64,000 nt of DNA from JAXLYX01 sp046351215 (lineage in GTDB: Bacteria > Myxococcota_A > Polyangia > Polyangiales > Houyiibacteriaceae), in assembly GCA_046351215.1 (NCBI GenBank), contig JAXLYX010000008.1, positions 372,001 through 436,000 of the forward strand, given 5' to 3'. A program made the position numbers and the translations under genes. Positions 34,584-43,493 of this stretch are shown in pieces. How positions within the stretch are numbered: position 1 is the first letter of the stretch; every line of letters starts with the position of its first letter. The notes beneath the pieces were generated by a model that searched no databases, was not told where the DNA came from, and was given only the letters and a program-made list of their open reading frames with translations.

Positions 34584-35597
34584 ATGACGGACATCCTCTT
34601 CGTCGGGGCGGGCGCGGTCGGAGGCCCGATCGCCGCATGGCTCGCCGAGGCGGGCCATCGCGTGCGCGTCGTCGCGCGCGGCGCCACGGCGGACGCGCTC
34701 GAGAAGAGCGGCATCGCTTGGTACACCGCCGACTCCCCCTCGAAGCCTCACGTCGCGCGCGTCGAGGTCGTCCGCGATCTCGCCACGGCCTCGCGCCCCG
34801 AGCTCGTGATCGTCGGCGTGAAGACCGCGGCGCTCGAAGGCTGTTTGAAGGAGCTCCGTGCGCGCTTCGACGATCGGCTGCTCGTCGTCGGCCTGCAGAA
34901 CGGCATCGAGGTGCTCCGCATCCTGCCCGCGATCTTCCCGCGCTCGGCGCTCGCCATCGTGCACTTCAACGCGTGGCCGGACGCGCCGGGCCTCTACGGC
35001 GTCCAGAAGCGAGGTCCCCTCCTCGTCGTCCCGATGCCCACGACCTCCGACGAGGAGACGCGCTTCGTCGCCGACACGCTCGCGGACGCGACGACGGCGA
35101 GCCGCGCGCGGAAGGCGCGCGACGCCGTGCTCTGCAAGATGGTCGTGAACCTCGCGGGCTCGCTCCAGACGCTGCTGGCCCTGCACACGCGGCCGCCCGA
35201 CGATCTCGACGCCCTCCAATGGCTGCTCTCCTCGATGATGGCCGAGGGCGTGCGCACGCTGAAGGCCGCCGGCGTCTCCGAGGTGAAGGTACCCGGCACC
35301 CCGCCCTGGCTCGTGATGGAGCTGGCGGCGACCCTGCCGCGTCCGCTCGTGCGTCCGCTCTTCGTCGCGAACCTCCGGAAGATGAAGAAGAGCAGCCTCG
35401 CCCAGGACGTCGAGCGAGGCGTGACCGACACCGAGCTCGACGCGATCCACGGCGAGCTCGTGAGGCTCGCCGAGACGCACGGCGTCGAGGTGCCCGTGAT
35501 GCGCACCGTCCTGCGTCTGCTCGAGCCGCGCCTCTCGCAGCGGCCGTTCCGCCCGATGCAGGCGAGCGAGGTCGCACGGGAGGCGCGGAAGGGGTGA
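34584..35597 (+). CDS. 2-dehydropantoate 2-reductase family protein
   Basis: A 337-residue ketopantoate reductase-type enzyme. The N-terminal Rossmann motif is ILFVGAGAVGGPIAAWLAEAGH, and GVKTAALEG and LQNGIE follow as in PanE/ApbA. The catalytic Lys region KARDAVLCKMVVN is present around residue 180. Canonical PanE reduces 2-dehydropantoate with NADPH in coenzyme A synthesis; members with a longer C-terminal part, as here, often have other substrates. There is no pantothenate gene nearby. Confidence 0.85.
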   Translation: MTDILFVGAGAVGGPIAAWLAEAGHRVRVVARGATADALEKSGIAWYTADSPSKPHVARVEVVRDLATASRPELVIVGVKTAALEGCLKELRARFDDRLLVVGLQNGIEVLRILPAIFPRSALAIVHFNAWPDAPGLYGVQKRGPLLVVPMPTTSDEETRFVADTLADATTASRARKARDAVLCKMVVNLAGSLQTLLALHTRPPDDLDALQWLLSSMMAEGVRTLKAAGVSEVKVPGTPPWLVMELAATLPRPLVRPLFVANLRKMKKSSLAQDVERGVTDTELDAIHGELVRLAETHGVEVPVMRTVLRLLEPRLSQRPFRPMQASEVAREARKG

Positions 35598-35612
35598 AGC
35601 CCCTCGACGGGC

Positions 35613-36512
35613 TCAGTCGCCGCGCATCCCCCTCTCCACCCGCTCCCGCATCCACCGATGCCGCGGATCCGCGCGATGCCGCGCGTGGTACACGAGGCAC
35701 ATCGGTAGTTCCGGCGTCGTCACGGGGCAGGTCATCGTCGGGAGCTTCGGCGCGAGTGCACCGACGATGTCGTCGGGAAGGGTGGCGAGGAGGTCGGTCC
35801 GCTGCACGAGCGCGAGCGCGGCCTGGAAGCTCGGCACGGTGACGGCGATCCGGCGCTCGCGGCCGAGCGCGGCGAGCGCGGTGTCGACGTAGCCCGTCGC
35901 GTCGCCCGACGGGGAGACGAGCAGGTGCTCGGCGGCGCAGAACGCGTCGAGCGTGAGGCGCCTCTTCGTCTTCGCGACCGTGACGAAGCGCCTCGTGTAG
36001 ATCGGCTTCTTCACGAAGTCCGAGAGGTCGGGCATGCCGCCCGCCGGCCCGAGATCGGGCGTGATCGCGAGATCGACGAGGCCCCGCCGCGCTTCGTCGA
36101 GCGAGCCGCGGCCGAGGGGCCGCACGCGCAGGTCGAGCCCGGGCGCTTCGCGGCGGAGCGAGAGGAGCAGGGGACCGAGGAGCATGGCCGAGAGGTCGTC
36201 GCCGAGCGCGAACGTGAGCACGCCCTCGGCCGTGCGTGGATCGAAGCGCTCGGGCCTCGTCAGCGTGCGGCTCGCGAGCGCGAGCGTCTCGAGCGCCTGG
36301 GGCAGGAGCTCGTCCGCACGACGGGTCCGTTGCACGCGACGCCCGACCCGGACGAGCAGCGGATCGCCGAAGAGCTCGCGGAGTCGGGCGAGCGTCCGGC
36401 TCATCGCGGGCTGACCGACGCCGAGGCGCGCCGCGGCCTCGGTCACGCTCTCGGTCTCGAGCAGGGCCACGAGGGCGGGGAAGAGCGCGAGGGCTTCCGG
36501 CGACGTCTGCAT
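35613..36512 (-). CDS. LysR family transcriptional regulator
   Basis: A 299-residue LysR regulator: N-terminal winged helix with ESVTEAAARLGVGQPAMSRTLARLRELFGDPLLVRVGR, then a periplasmic-binding-like effector domain. It is divergent from the epimerase-like gene with a 98-bp intergenic region that contains a T-N11-A dyad (36526-36542). That arrangement is the classical LysR layout, in which the regulator controls its own gene and the divergent one. Confidence 0.93.
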   Translation of the reverse strand: MQTSPEALALFPALVALLETESVTEAAARLGVGQPAMSRTLARLRELFGDPLLVRVGRRVQRTRRADELLPQALETLALASRTLTRPERFDPRTAEGVLTFALGDDLSAMLLGPLLLSLRREAPGLDLRVRPLGRGSLDEARRGLVDLAITPDLGPAGGMPDLSDFVKKPIYTRRFVTVAKTKRRLTLDAFCAAEHLLVSPSGDATGYVDTALAALGRERRIAVTVPSFQAALALVQRTDLLATLPDDIVGALAPKLPTMTCPVTTPELPMCLVYHARHRADPRHRWMRERVERGMRGD

Positions 36513-36525
36513 CGCGCGATCCTAG

Positions 36526-36542
36526 CATGCTGACGGAGCATG
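36526..36542. promoter_or_regulatory. Candidate LysR binding box
   Basis: CATGC-N7-GCATG, a perfect five-base dyad whose inner T and A are separated by exactly 11 bases (T-N11-A). It lies 14 bp from the LysR start codon and 69 bp from the start of the divergent gene. Confidence 0.6.
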
Positions 36543-36610
36543 GATGGAATCGCAGCCATGCATTGGAAGGATGTCTCGGGAGGGGCGACATTCAGGTGCA
36601 GGAGGTCGTC

Positions 36611-37603
36611 ATGTCCCGGAATCGCTCGCCCCTCTCGCTCTCGTCCTCGGATCTCGGCGTCACGCCCGTCGTGATCGTCGGCACGGGTCAGATCGGGACC
36701 CCGCTCGCCGCTCACCTCGCCTCGCTCGGCCATCCGGTCGTGGCCACGAGCCGTCATGCGCCGGGCTCCCTGCCCGACGGGGTCCGCCACGTCGTCTGCG
36801 ACGGCGCGGACGCGGACGCGCTCGAAGGCGTGATCCGCGACCTCGACGCTCGCGCCGTCGTCGTCGCCGCGAATCCCTCGACGTACGCCGCCGACGTCTG
36901 GAGGGCCTCGCTCCTCCCCCTCCATCGCGGCGTGATCGAGGCCTGCCGTCGCACGGGCGCCCGGGTCGTGGCGCTCGAGAACCTCTACATGCACGGCCCC
37001 GAGCCCTTGCTCTCGCCCGAGACGCGGGTCGCACCCGTCTCGCGCAAGGGCGAGGTCCGCGCCGAGATCACGCGGATGCTCGAGGCGGCCGCGCGCGAGG
37101 GCGTGCGCGTCGTCCGCCTCCGCGCGCCCGACTTCTACGGACGCGGGCTCCCGGCGGCGCTCCTCGGGGACGAGTCGATCGCGAAGGCCGAGCGGGGCGA
37201 GCTCGTCGTCCTCCCCGGCGACCCCGATGCGCCGCATGCCTTCGCCCATCGCGACGACGTCGTGGAAGCGCTCGCGCGGCTCGCCCTCGAGCCCGACGTC
37301 GGCGACGACGAGGCGCGGGTCTACGTCGCACCGTCGATCCACGCGTCGCCGCGGGCCCTGCTCGCCGAGCTCGCGAGGGAGCGCGGGACGGGCAAGTCGC
37401 GCATCCGCGTGCTCGGCGTTCCGGTGCCCGTGATCCGCTTCTTCGGGCTCTTCGTCCCCCTGATGCGCGAGCTCGCGGAGATGGCGTATCAGTGGGCGGC
37501 GCCTTATCGAGTCGACGACGGAGCCTTCCGCCATCGTTTCGGGGTCCTGCCCCGGACGGTCGGGCCCACCGGATCCGGAGCCCAGGCTGTGCTACCTCCC
37601 TGA
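36611..37603 (+). CDS. NAD-dependent epimerase/dehydratase family protein
   Basis: A 330-residue extended SDR. The N-terminal Rossmann motif is VVIVGTGQIGTPLAAHLASLG, with GTG-x2-G. The usual YxxxK is not evident: the region LENLYMHGPEPL near residue 120 keeps a Tyr in the substrate-pocket stretch but lacks the Lys four residues on, so it may be an atypical or binding-only SDR. GGAGG precedes the ATG. It is the target of the divergent LysR gene, most probably. Confidence 0.83.
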   Translation: MSRNRSPLSLSSSDLGVTPVVIVGTGQIGTPLAAHLASLGHPVVATSRHAPGSLPDGVRHVVCDGADADALEGVIRDLDARAVVVAANPSTYAADVWRASLLPLHRGVIEACRRTGARVVALENLYMHGPEPLLSPETRVAPVSRKGEVRAEITRMLEAAAREGVRVVRLRAPDFYGRGLPAALLGDESIAKAERGELVVLPGDPDAPHAFAHRDDVVEALARLALEPDVGDDEARVYVAPSIHASPRALLAELARERGTGKSRIRVLGVPVPVIRFFGLFVPLMRELAEMAYQWAAPYRVDDGAFRHRFGVLPRTVGPTGSGAQAVLPP

Positions 37604-37616
37604 TTCCAGGGAGACG

Positions 37617-38927
37617 ATGACGCAGGAGATGCACAAGAGGACGGGCGAACGGCTGGATGCCGTCGTCGAGCTGTCGCGCCAGGCCTCGGCCGCCCGGCCG
37701 CTGCCGATCGTCCTCGAGCAGCTCTGCCGGCGCATCGCCGAGGCCGCTCCGGCGCCGATCGTCAGCGTGTACCTCCGCGAGCGCGAGGGGAACGACGAGG
37801 TGCTCGTCCTCCGCGCGAACGTCGGCCTCGCGCGGGGCGCCGTGGACAACGTGCGGCTCGCGATGGGCGAGGGCGTGACCGGCTTCGCGGCCGAGTGCAT
37901 GCAGCCCGTCTCGACGGCCGCGGCCGCGGGCGAGGTGCCGTTCAAGGCCATCCCGGGCATCGGCGAGGAGCCCTATCCGATCTACCTCGCCGTGCCCCTC
38001 GTGCTCTCGGGGCGCACCGCTGGCGTGCTCGTGCTGCAGCGAGGCGCCGAGCAGGAGTTCTCGGACGAGGACGTCACGCTCGCCTCCGCCATGGCGGGCT
38101 CCGTCGCGCTCGCGTTGGTCGTCGCCGACGCCCGGCGGACGGACCGCGGCACGGCGCCAGCCACCGAGGGCCGAACGGTCCGCGTGCGCGGGACCTGCGT
38201 CGTGCCCGGGCTCGCGCTCGCCCAGCTCGAGGCGCTGCCGACGCTCGACGTGATCGCGGCGGACGCGGATCCGGCGGCCCTCGAGGGCGCCCTCGACGCG
38301 ATCCGCGCCGATGCCGACACCTGGGTCATGCGGCTCTCGAGCGAGGCCTCGCCTCATACCGTCGCCGCGCTCGCGGCAGCCCGTCTCTGGCTCGACGACG
38401 CCCGCTTCCGAAAGCAGCTGCGGCGGAGCTGCACGGAGCACGGCATGCTCCGCGGCATCCGCGCGGTGACGCGCGAGTACGCGCTCGTCGCGCATCGCTC
38501 GGGGCCGCCCTCCGAGGCCAACGCCTGGGTCCGCGGTCGCGCCGCCGACGTCGCCGGTCTCTGCCTCGTGGCCTCGGCGCGCGCCGCCGGTCGAACGATC
38601 GGCAAGCCCGGTCAGGCCCTGCTCATCCCCGAGGCGCCGAACCTCTTCCTGGCGCTGCACGCGCTCCATCGGAAGGCCGCGGCCGTGCTCGTCGCCTCCG
38701 AGCTCCGCGACGACACCCCCGTGGCCGAGGTGCTCCGCCTCGGCGGCATGCCGACGATCGCGGACATCGCCCGCATCTCGGACTGGGCTCGTCCGGGCGA
38801 CACCCTGATCGTCGACGCGACCCAGGGCAGTGTCGTCGTGCATCCCACCGCCGAGGAGCTCGCGCGGGCCCGGGCTGTGCTCAAGAACACCAAGCGGCCG
38901 CCGGCGGACCTCGATCCCGTGACGTGA
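37617..38927 (+). CDS. Degenerate PtsP-like protein: GAF plus enzyme I N-terminal region, no PEP barrel
   Basis: A 436-residue protein in the order GAF (about residues 15-165, with PIYLAVPLVLSGRTAGVLVLQR), a spacer (RVRGTCVVPGLALA) like the start of PtsP's PEP-utilizer N-domain, a helical HPr-binding-like subdomain (LWLDDARFRKQLRRS), and a phosphohistidine-domain remnant (DDTPVAEVLRLGGMPTIAD, then LIVDATQGSVVVHPT). Aligned to EI's TSHAAIVAREL-GIPAV, the phosphohistidine falls on Pro368, so it cannot be phosphorylated. The C-terminal TIM barrel of PtsP is absent. The GAF domain may still regulate something. It lies 13 bp after the epimerase gene. Confidence 0.75.
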   Translation: MTQEMHKRTGERLDAVVELSRQASAARPLPIVLEQLCRRIAEAAPAPIVSVYLREREGNDEVLVLRANVGLARGAVDNVRLAMGEGVTGFAAECMQPVSTAAAAGEVPFKAIPGIGEEPYPIYLAVPLVLSGRTAGVLVLQRGAEQEFSDEDVTLASAMAGSVALALVVADARRTDRGTAPATEGRTVRVRGTCVVPGLALAQLEALPTLDVIAADADPAALEGALDAIRADADTWVMRLSSEASPHTVAALAAARLWLDDARFRKQLRRSCTEHGMLRGIRAVTREYALVAHRSGPPSEANAWVRGRAADVAGLCLVASARAAGRTIGKPGQALLIPEAPNLFLALHALHRKAAAVLVASELRDDTPVAEVLRLGGMPTIADIARISDWARPGDTLIVDATQGSVVVHPTAEELARARAVLKNTKRPPADLDPVT

Positions 38928-38953
38928 CGGCCGAGACGGCAGACCGTCCGCGG

Positions 38954-41539
38954 TCAGCGCGACCCTCGGTTCGAACCGCCGCGCGCCTCGCGCACCGGAT
39001 GCGCCCCCCAGAACCGGTACTTCGCGAGCTCCGACACGAAGGCGTAGGTGCACGTCAGCGCGACGAGCGAGAGCATCACGCCCGCGGAGAGCGGCACGAA
39101 CCCGAACACGCCGGCGAAGGGCAGGTAGGGGAGCGCGATCGCGAAGGCGGCGACGGCGAGCGACGAAAAGGTCAGCGCGCGCGAGGGACGGCTCTTCCAG
39201 ATCGGTCGCTTCGTGCGCACGACGAAGACGATCACCAGCTCCGTGAGCAGCGACTCGACGAACCAGCCCGTCCGGAACGCGTCCGGGGGCAAGCGGACGA
39301 GGAAGCGCAGGAAGAAGAACGTCAGGTAGTCGAAGACGGAGCTGACGGCCCCGAACACGAGCATGAAGTTCCGGATCTCCCGGATGTCCCAGCGACGCGG
39401 TCTCTCGACGGCCTCGGGATCGACCTCGTCGCTCGCGATCGTCATCGCGGGGAAGTCGGAGAGGAAGTTGTTGAGCAGCACCTGCTTCGCGAGCAGGGGC
39501 AGGAAGGGAAGGAACGCGCTCGCGCCCGCCATCGAGAGCATGTTGCCGAAGTTCGCGCTCTCGGTGGTGTAGAGGTACTTCAGCGTGTTCGCGAAGGTGC
39601 TGCGCCCTTCCTCGATGCCGGCGCGGAGCACGTCGAGGTCGCGGCGGAGCAGGACGAAGTCGGCCGAGTCCTTCGCGACGTCGACCGCCCCCTCGACCGA
39701 GATGCCGACGTCCGCCGCGTGCAGGGCGGGCGCGTCGTTGATCCCGTCGCCCATGTACCCCACGCAATGGCGCGTGCGACGCAGGGCGAGGATGAGCCGC
39801 TCCTTCTGGTTCGGATCGACCTCGGCGAAGATCGTCGTCTTCTCGGAGAGGTGCGTCAGGGCCTCGTCGGAGAGGTCGGCGATCTGCGTCGCCGTGAGCA
39901 CGTGCTCCGTCGCGATCCCGACCCGGCGCGCGAGATGCACCGCGGCCGCCTTCGCGTCGCCGGTGACGATCTTGAGCGAGACACCGAGCCGCGCAAGATC
40001 CTCGAGCGTCCTCTCGATGCCCTCCTTCGGGGGATCGGAGAAGAGGAGGAAGCCCTCGAAGACGAGGTCGCGCTCGTCTTCCTTGTCGTAGGCCGACTTC
40101 GTCGGGAGCTCCCCCGACGCCACTCCGATCACGCGGAGGCCCCTCTCGGCGTGGGCCTCGCCGCGCGACAGCAGCGTGGCCCTTTCTTCGTCGTCGAGCT
40201 CGACGACCCCGCGCGCCGTCCGAACGTGCGTGCAGCTCGTGTGGACGTGTCCCAGGGCTCCTTTGAGCACCAAACGGCGTCGTCCGGCGTCCTCGACGAC
40301 GATGCCCAGGCGCTTGCGCACGAAGTCGTAGGGGATCTCGTCGATCTTCGTGACGGCTGGCAACGAGAGCCCGGCGCTCTCCGCCGCGGCGAGGATCGCC
40401 CGGTCGAGCGGATTCGCGAAGCCGGTCTCGAGCGAGGAGTTGAGGAAGGCGAGCGCGAGCGTCGTGGTCGAGGGATGCCCCTCGGCGTCCTCGGCCCCCT
40501 CGAGCGCGACGACGCCTTCGGTGAGCGTGCCCGTCTTGTCGGTGCAGAGGACGTCCATGCTGCCGAGGTTCTCGATCGCCGCGAGCCTACGCACGATGAC
40601 GCCGCGCTCGGCCATGTCGCGCGCGCCCCGCGAGAGCGTGATCGTGAGCACGGCCGGGAGGAGCTCCGGAGCCATGCCGACGGCGATCGCGATCGCGAAG
40701 AGCAGGGCCTCGATCGGCGGCTTCTCGGTCACGACGTTCAGGACGAAGACGACGCCGACGAGCACGAACATCACCTGCGAGACGAGGCGTCCGAAGTGGC
40801 GGACGCCTCGCTCGAAGTCGGTCTCCACGGGGCGGAGGCGCAGGCGCGAGGCGACCTGACCGAACTCGGTCTCGTGGGCCGTCGCGACGACGAGGACGCG
40901 CGCCCGACCGCTCTGCACGCTGGTTCCGGCGAAGACGACGGAGCGGCAGCGGGAGAGGGGATCGTGGGCGGCGAAGGTGCCGGGGCGTTTCTCCACCGGG
41001 AAGGTCTCGCCGGTGAGCACGGCCTCGTTCACGAGGAAGTCCTTGGCCTCGATCACGAGCGCGTCCGCCGGCACGAGGCTCCCGGCCGAGAGCTCGACCA
41101 CGTCGCCCGCGACAAGCTCCCGGCTCGGCACGGAGCGCGCCTCTCCATGCCGCACGACGGTCGTGCGTGGGGCGATGCGCGCCGTCAGCTTCGCGACGGC
41201 CGCCGAGGCCCTCCACTCCTGGAGGAAGGAGAGCACGGCGGAGAGCAGGACGATGCCGAGCACCACGCCCGCGTCCGTCCATTCGCGTGCGACCATCGAG
41301 ACCGTCGCGGCGAAGAGCAGGATGCCGACGAGCGGATCGTAGAGTTGGCGCAGGAAGAGGACGAAGGGATGCGGAGGCTTCTCCTTCCCGATCTCGTTCG
41401 GCCCGTCCGCCTCGAGCCTGCGTGCGGCGACCGCCTCCGAGAGCCCGGACGCGCCGGTCGCGAGGTGCGTCATCGCCGCCTCGGCCGTCACGCCGGCGAG
41501 CATGCGGAAGCGTGGCCCGTGCGTGGGGCCCGGGCTCAT
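38954..41539 (-). CDS. mgtA: Magnesium-translocating P-type ATPase (MgtA/MgtB type)
   Basis: An 861-residue P3B-type ATPase. Motifs in order: an actuator loop (NEAVLTGETFPVEK), a phosphorylation site CTDKTGTLT near residue 332, and MGDGINDAPAL at about 590; ten transmembrane helices are expected. The MgtA-specific stretch YLYTTESANFGNMLSMA and the TM segment with LLNNFLSDFPAMTIASDEVDPE are both present. It imports Mg2+ across the inner membrane when external Mg2+ is low. No leader riboswitch or regulator is seen in the 62-bp space before the start. Confidence 0.92.
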   Translation of the reverse strand: MSPGPTHGPRFRMLAGVTAEAAMTHLATGASGLSEAVAARRLEADGPNEIGKEKPPHPFVLFLRQLYDPLVGILLFAATVSMVAREWTDAGVVLGIVLLSAVLSFLQEWRASAAVAKLTARIAPRTTVVRHGEARSVPSRELVAGDVVELSAGSLVPADALVIEAKDFLVNEAVLTGETFPVEKRPGTFAAHDPLSRCRSVVFAGTSVQSGRARVLVVATAHETEFGQVASRLRLRPVETDFERGVRHFGRLVSQVMFVLVGVVFVLNVVTEKPPIEALLFAIAIAVGMAPELLPAVLTITLSRGARDMAERGVIVRRLAAIENLGSMDVLCTDKTGTLTEGVVALEGAEDAEGHPSTTTLALAFLNSSLETGFANPLDRAILAAAESAGLSLPAVTKIDEIPYDFVRKRLGIVVEDAGRRRLVLKGALGHVHTSCTHVRTARGVVELDDEERATLLSRGEAHAERGLRVIGVASGELPTKSAYDKEDERDLVFEGFLLFSDPPKEGIERTLEDLARLGVSLKIVTGDAKAAAVHLARRVGIATEHVLTATQIADLSDEALTHLSEKTTIFAEVDPNQKERLILALRRTRHCVGYMGDGINDAPALHAADVGISVEGAVDVAKDSADFVLLRRDLDVLRAGIEEGRSTFANTLKYLYTTESANFGNMLSMAGASAFLPFLPLLAKQVLLNNFLSDFPAMTIASDEVDPEAVERPRRWDIREIRNFMLVFGAVSSVFDYLTFFFLRFLVRLPPDAFRTGWFVESLLTELVIVFVVRTKRPIWKSRPSRALTFSSLAVAAFAIALPYLPFAGVFGFVPLSAGVMLSLVALTCTYAFVSELAKYRFWGAHPVREARGGSNRGSR

Positions 41540-41601
41540 GCGGTCCCCTCGCCTTGCACGTCGGCTTCCTCGGCCTGCCGGGCGCGTCCCCTCATGGCCT
41601 C

Positions 41602-42450
41602 TCAGATGGTCACGGAAGCGCCCGTCGCCAGGTACTCGACGCGATCGCCGAGGAGGGAACGCAAGATGCCGAAGGCCCGCTTCCCCGTACAATGGCCCGT
41701 CACGATACGAGGCAGTCCGAGCGCCTCGAGCGCCCGTGCGAGCCGCTCCACGTCGGCCTTCTTCTCCCCCGACGCGTCGAACGGCGGCAGGCCCGCGAGG
41801 TGGAAGCCGCCGACGAGACCCTTGAGGCGCTTGCCGGGCAGGGCGTCCTTCACCGCCTCGACCATGTCGAGCACGCCGTGGTGGCTGCAGCCCGTGAAGA
41901 CCACGAGACCGTCTTCTTCCTCGAGGGCCATGACCAGCTCGTGACGGAAGTCGTCGGGCACGAGACGGCCGTTCTCGCGACGGTAGAGGATGCGATTGAA
42001 CCGCGGGGCGGGATGCCGACGGGGGATGGTCGTGACGAGGTGGAGGCCCTCGTTCGGCTCCGAGTCCCCCTCGACGAGCCGCATGCGCGAGGCGTGCTCG
42101 CCGAAGACGCGGGCGTCGAGGCCGATGGGTAGGGGGATCCCGAGGATCCGCGCGAAGAGCGGCGTCTCGCGCACCTCGCGTCGCGCGAGGACCGGCGCGT
42201 GGGTGTTCGCCTCGAAGAAGCGGAGGAGGCCGCCGCCGTGATCCGAATGGCCGTGCGAGAGGACGGCGGTGTCGATCGCCGCGACGTCGATGCCGAGCTT
42301 CGCCGCGTTGTCGGCGAACTTCCCGCTCGGGCCCGTGTCGAAGAGGAGCGAGCCACGCGCGTGCGCCACGTGCAGCGAGACGCCCCACTCCTTTTCGAGG
42401 TCCTTCCGCGCGTCGAGACGCTCGTTGTCCGCGAGAGCCGTGATCCTCAT
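41602..42450 (-). CDS. MBL-fold metallo-hydrolase (7,8-dihydropterin synthase-like group)
   Basis: A 282-residue metallo-beta-lactamase-fold enzyme with the metal motif SHGHSDH at about residues 65-71 and further His in GCSHHGVLDM, GGFHLAG and GHCTGK. The combination matches the group that includes methanopterin-related 7,8-dihydropterin-6-methyl synthase-like hydrolases. GGAGG sits before the ATG; a GTG four codons upstream is a less likely start. It is divergent from the HExxH gene and 62 bp upstream of mgtA. Confidence 0.88.
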   Translation of the reverse strand: MRITALADNERLDARKDLEKEWGVSLHVAHARGSLLFDTGPSGKFADNAAKLGIDVAAIDTAVLSHGHSDHGGGLLRFFEANTHAPVLARREVRETPLFARILGIPLPIGLDARVFGEHASRMRLVEGDSEPNEGLHLVTTIPRRHPAPRFNRILYRRENGRLVPDDFRHELVMALEEEDGLVVFTGCSHHGVLDMVEAVKDALPGKRLKGLVGGFHLAGLPPFDASGEKKADVERLARALEALGLPRIVTGHCTGKRAFGILRSLLGDRVEYLATGASVTI

Positions 42451-42514
42451 GGCCGCCTCCACGAGACTCCTACCATGGGTGGGACGGACCTTCCCACCGG
42501 GCTAGGATCCGCCC

Positions 42515-43444
42515 GTGCGCACCCTCGCCTGCTTCCTCGCCCTCCTCGCTCTCGCCGCCGCGCCCGACGTCGGCTACCGCGACGCGGTCGAGCTCCTCCA
42601 TCCGACGGCCGATCCGGAGCGGAGCCGGGACGCGCTCGAATGCCAGACGCGCGGCGACGAGGCTGCCCGCATCCGTTGCCTCGTCGAGCGGCGGTACTCC
42701 GTCGATGCGGAGGCGCGTGCGCTCGCGCTCTCGCTCTTCGATCGCACGGGGAGCATCGCCGGGCTCGAGGTCGAGCAGGACTTCGACGGTGGGTATCGCG
42801 GCATGCTCCATCTCGTGCCGGTGCTCCCCGTCGCACGCGAGCGCAGGCACCTCGCGTGGATCACGTCGGCGACGTTCGCGATCGACGGCTTCCTCGACGA
42901 GGTGCGACGCCGTGCGCCGGAGTCGGTCCGCTACCGCGCGACGCCGCTCGTCTTCCGCTTCTTCCGCTCGGTGCGGAGGACGACGCCCTCGGCCTACGCG
43001 TCGGGATGGACCGTCGCCTACAACGTCGCGGGCTCGCTGCACCGCTCCGAAACCGCCGTGCGCGACACCCTCTTCCACGAGGTCTTCCACCTGAACGACG
43101 CGGCCCACGGGGGTTGGTCCGAGGGCGCGCTCGAGCCCCTCGTCGCGTCGATAAGGCGGCGATGCGGGACGAACAGCCGTTGTCTCGCGCCCTACGCGCC
43201 GAACGCGACGAAGGTCCGCGGCGGCACGTACTACGCCTTCCAGCCGGGCAACGACGTGCGCGAGTACGCGGCCGAGCTCGCCATCCGCTACTTCCACGAG
43301 CAGGAGGCCGCGATGCGGGGCTCGGCGCTCCGGGCACCGCCCTTCCGCTGCGGCTCGCGCGAGAACCGCGAGGCGTACGACGCCCTCTCCGCCGAGTTCT
43401 TCGGAGGGCTCGATCTCCTTCCGCGCTGTACCCACGAACCCTGA
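42515..43444 (+). CDS. Secreted protein with zinc-protease HExxH motif
   Basis: A 309-residue protein with an N-terminal signal peptide (GTG start; LACFLALLALAAAP) and a HEVFH motif at residues 188-192, followed by AAHGGWSEGALEPL, where the Glu in SEGAL could be the third zinc ligand. Four cysteines later in the chain would form disulfides. It is likely a periplasmic or secreted metallopeptidase of an unclassified family. It starts 64 bp from the divergent MBL gene. Confidence 0.7.
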   Translation: MRTLACFLALLALAAAPDVGYRDAVELLHPTADPERSRDALECQTRGDEAARIRCLVERRYSVDAEARALALSLFDRTGSIAGLEVEQDFDGGYRGMLHLVPVLPVARERRHLAWITSATFAIDGFLDEVRRRAPESVRYRATPLVFRFFRSVRRTTPSAYASGWTVAYNVAGSLHRSETAVRDTLFHEVFHLNDAAHGGWSEGALEPLVASIRRRCGTNSRCLAPYAPNATKVRGGTYYAFQPGNDVREYAAELAIRYFHEQEAAMRGSALRAPPFRCGSRENREAYDALSAEFFGGLDLLPRCTHEP

Positions 43445-43493
43445 CACGAAAACGTCGAACGCGAATCTCGAATGCGCGTTCCACCCTGGATCC

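Noticed and set aside
37895..41944. A 1349-codon plus-strand open frame
   Set aside because: It overlaps the PtsP-like gene in another frame and is antisense to the Mg-ATPase gene; no motifs are present.
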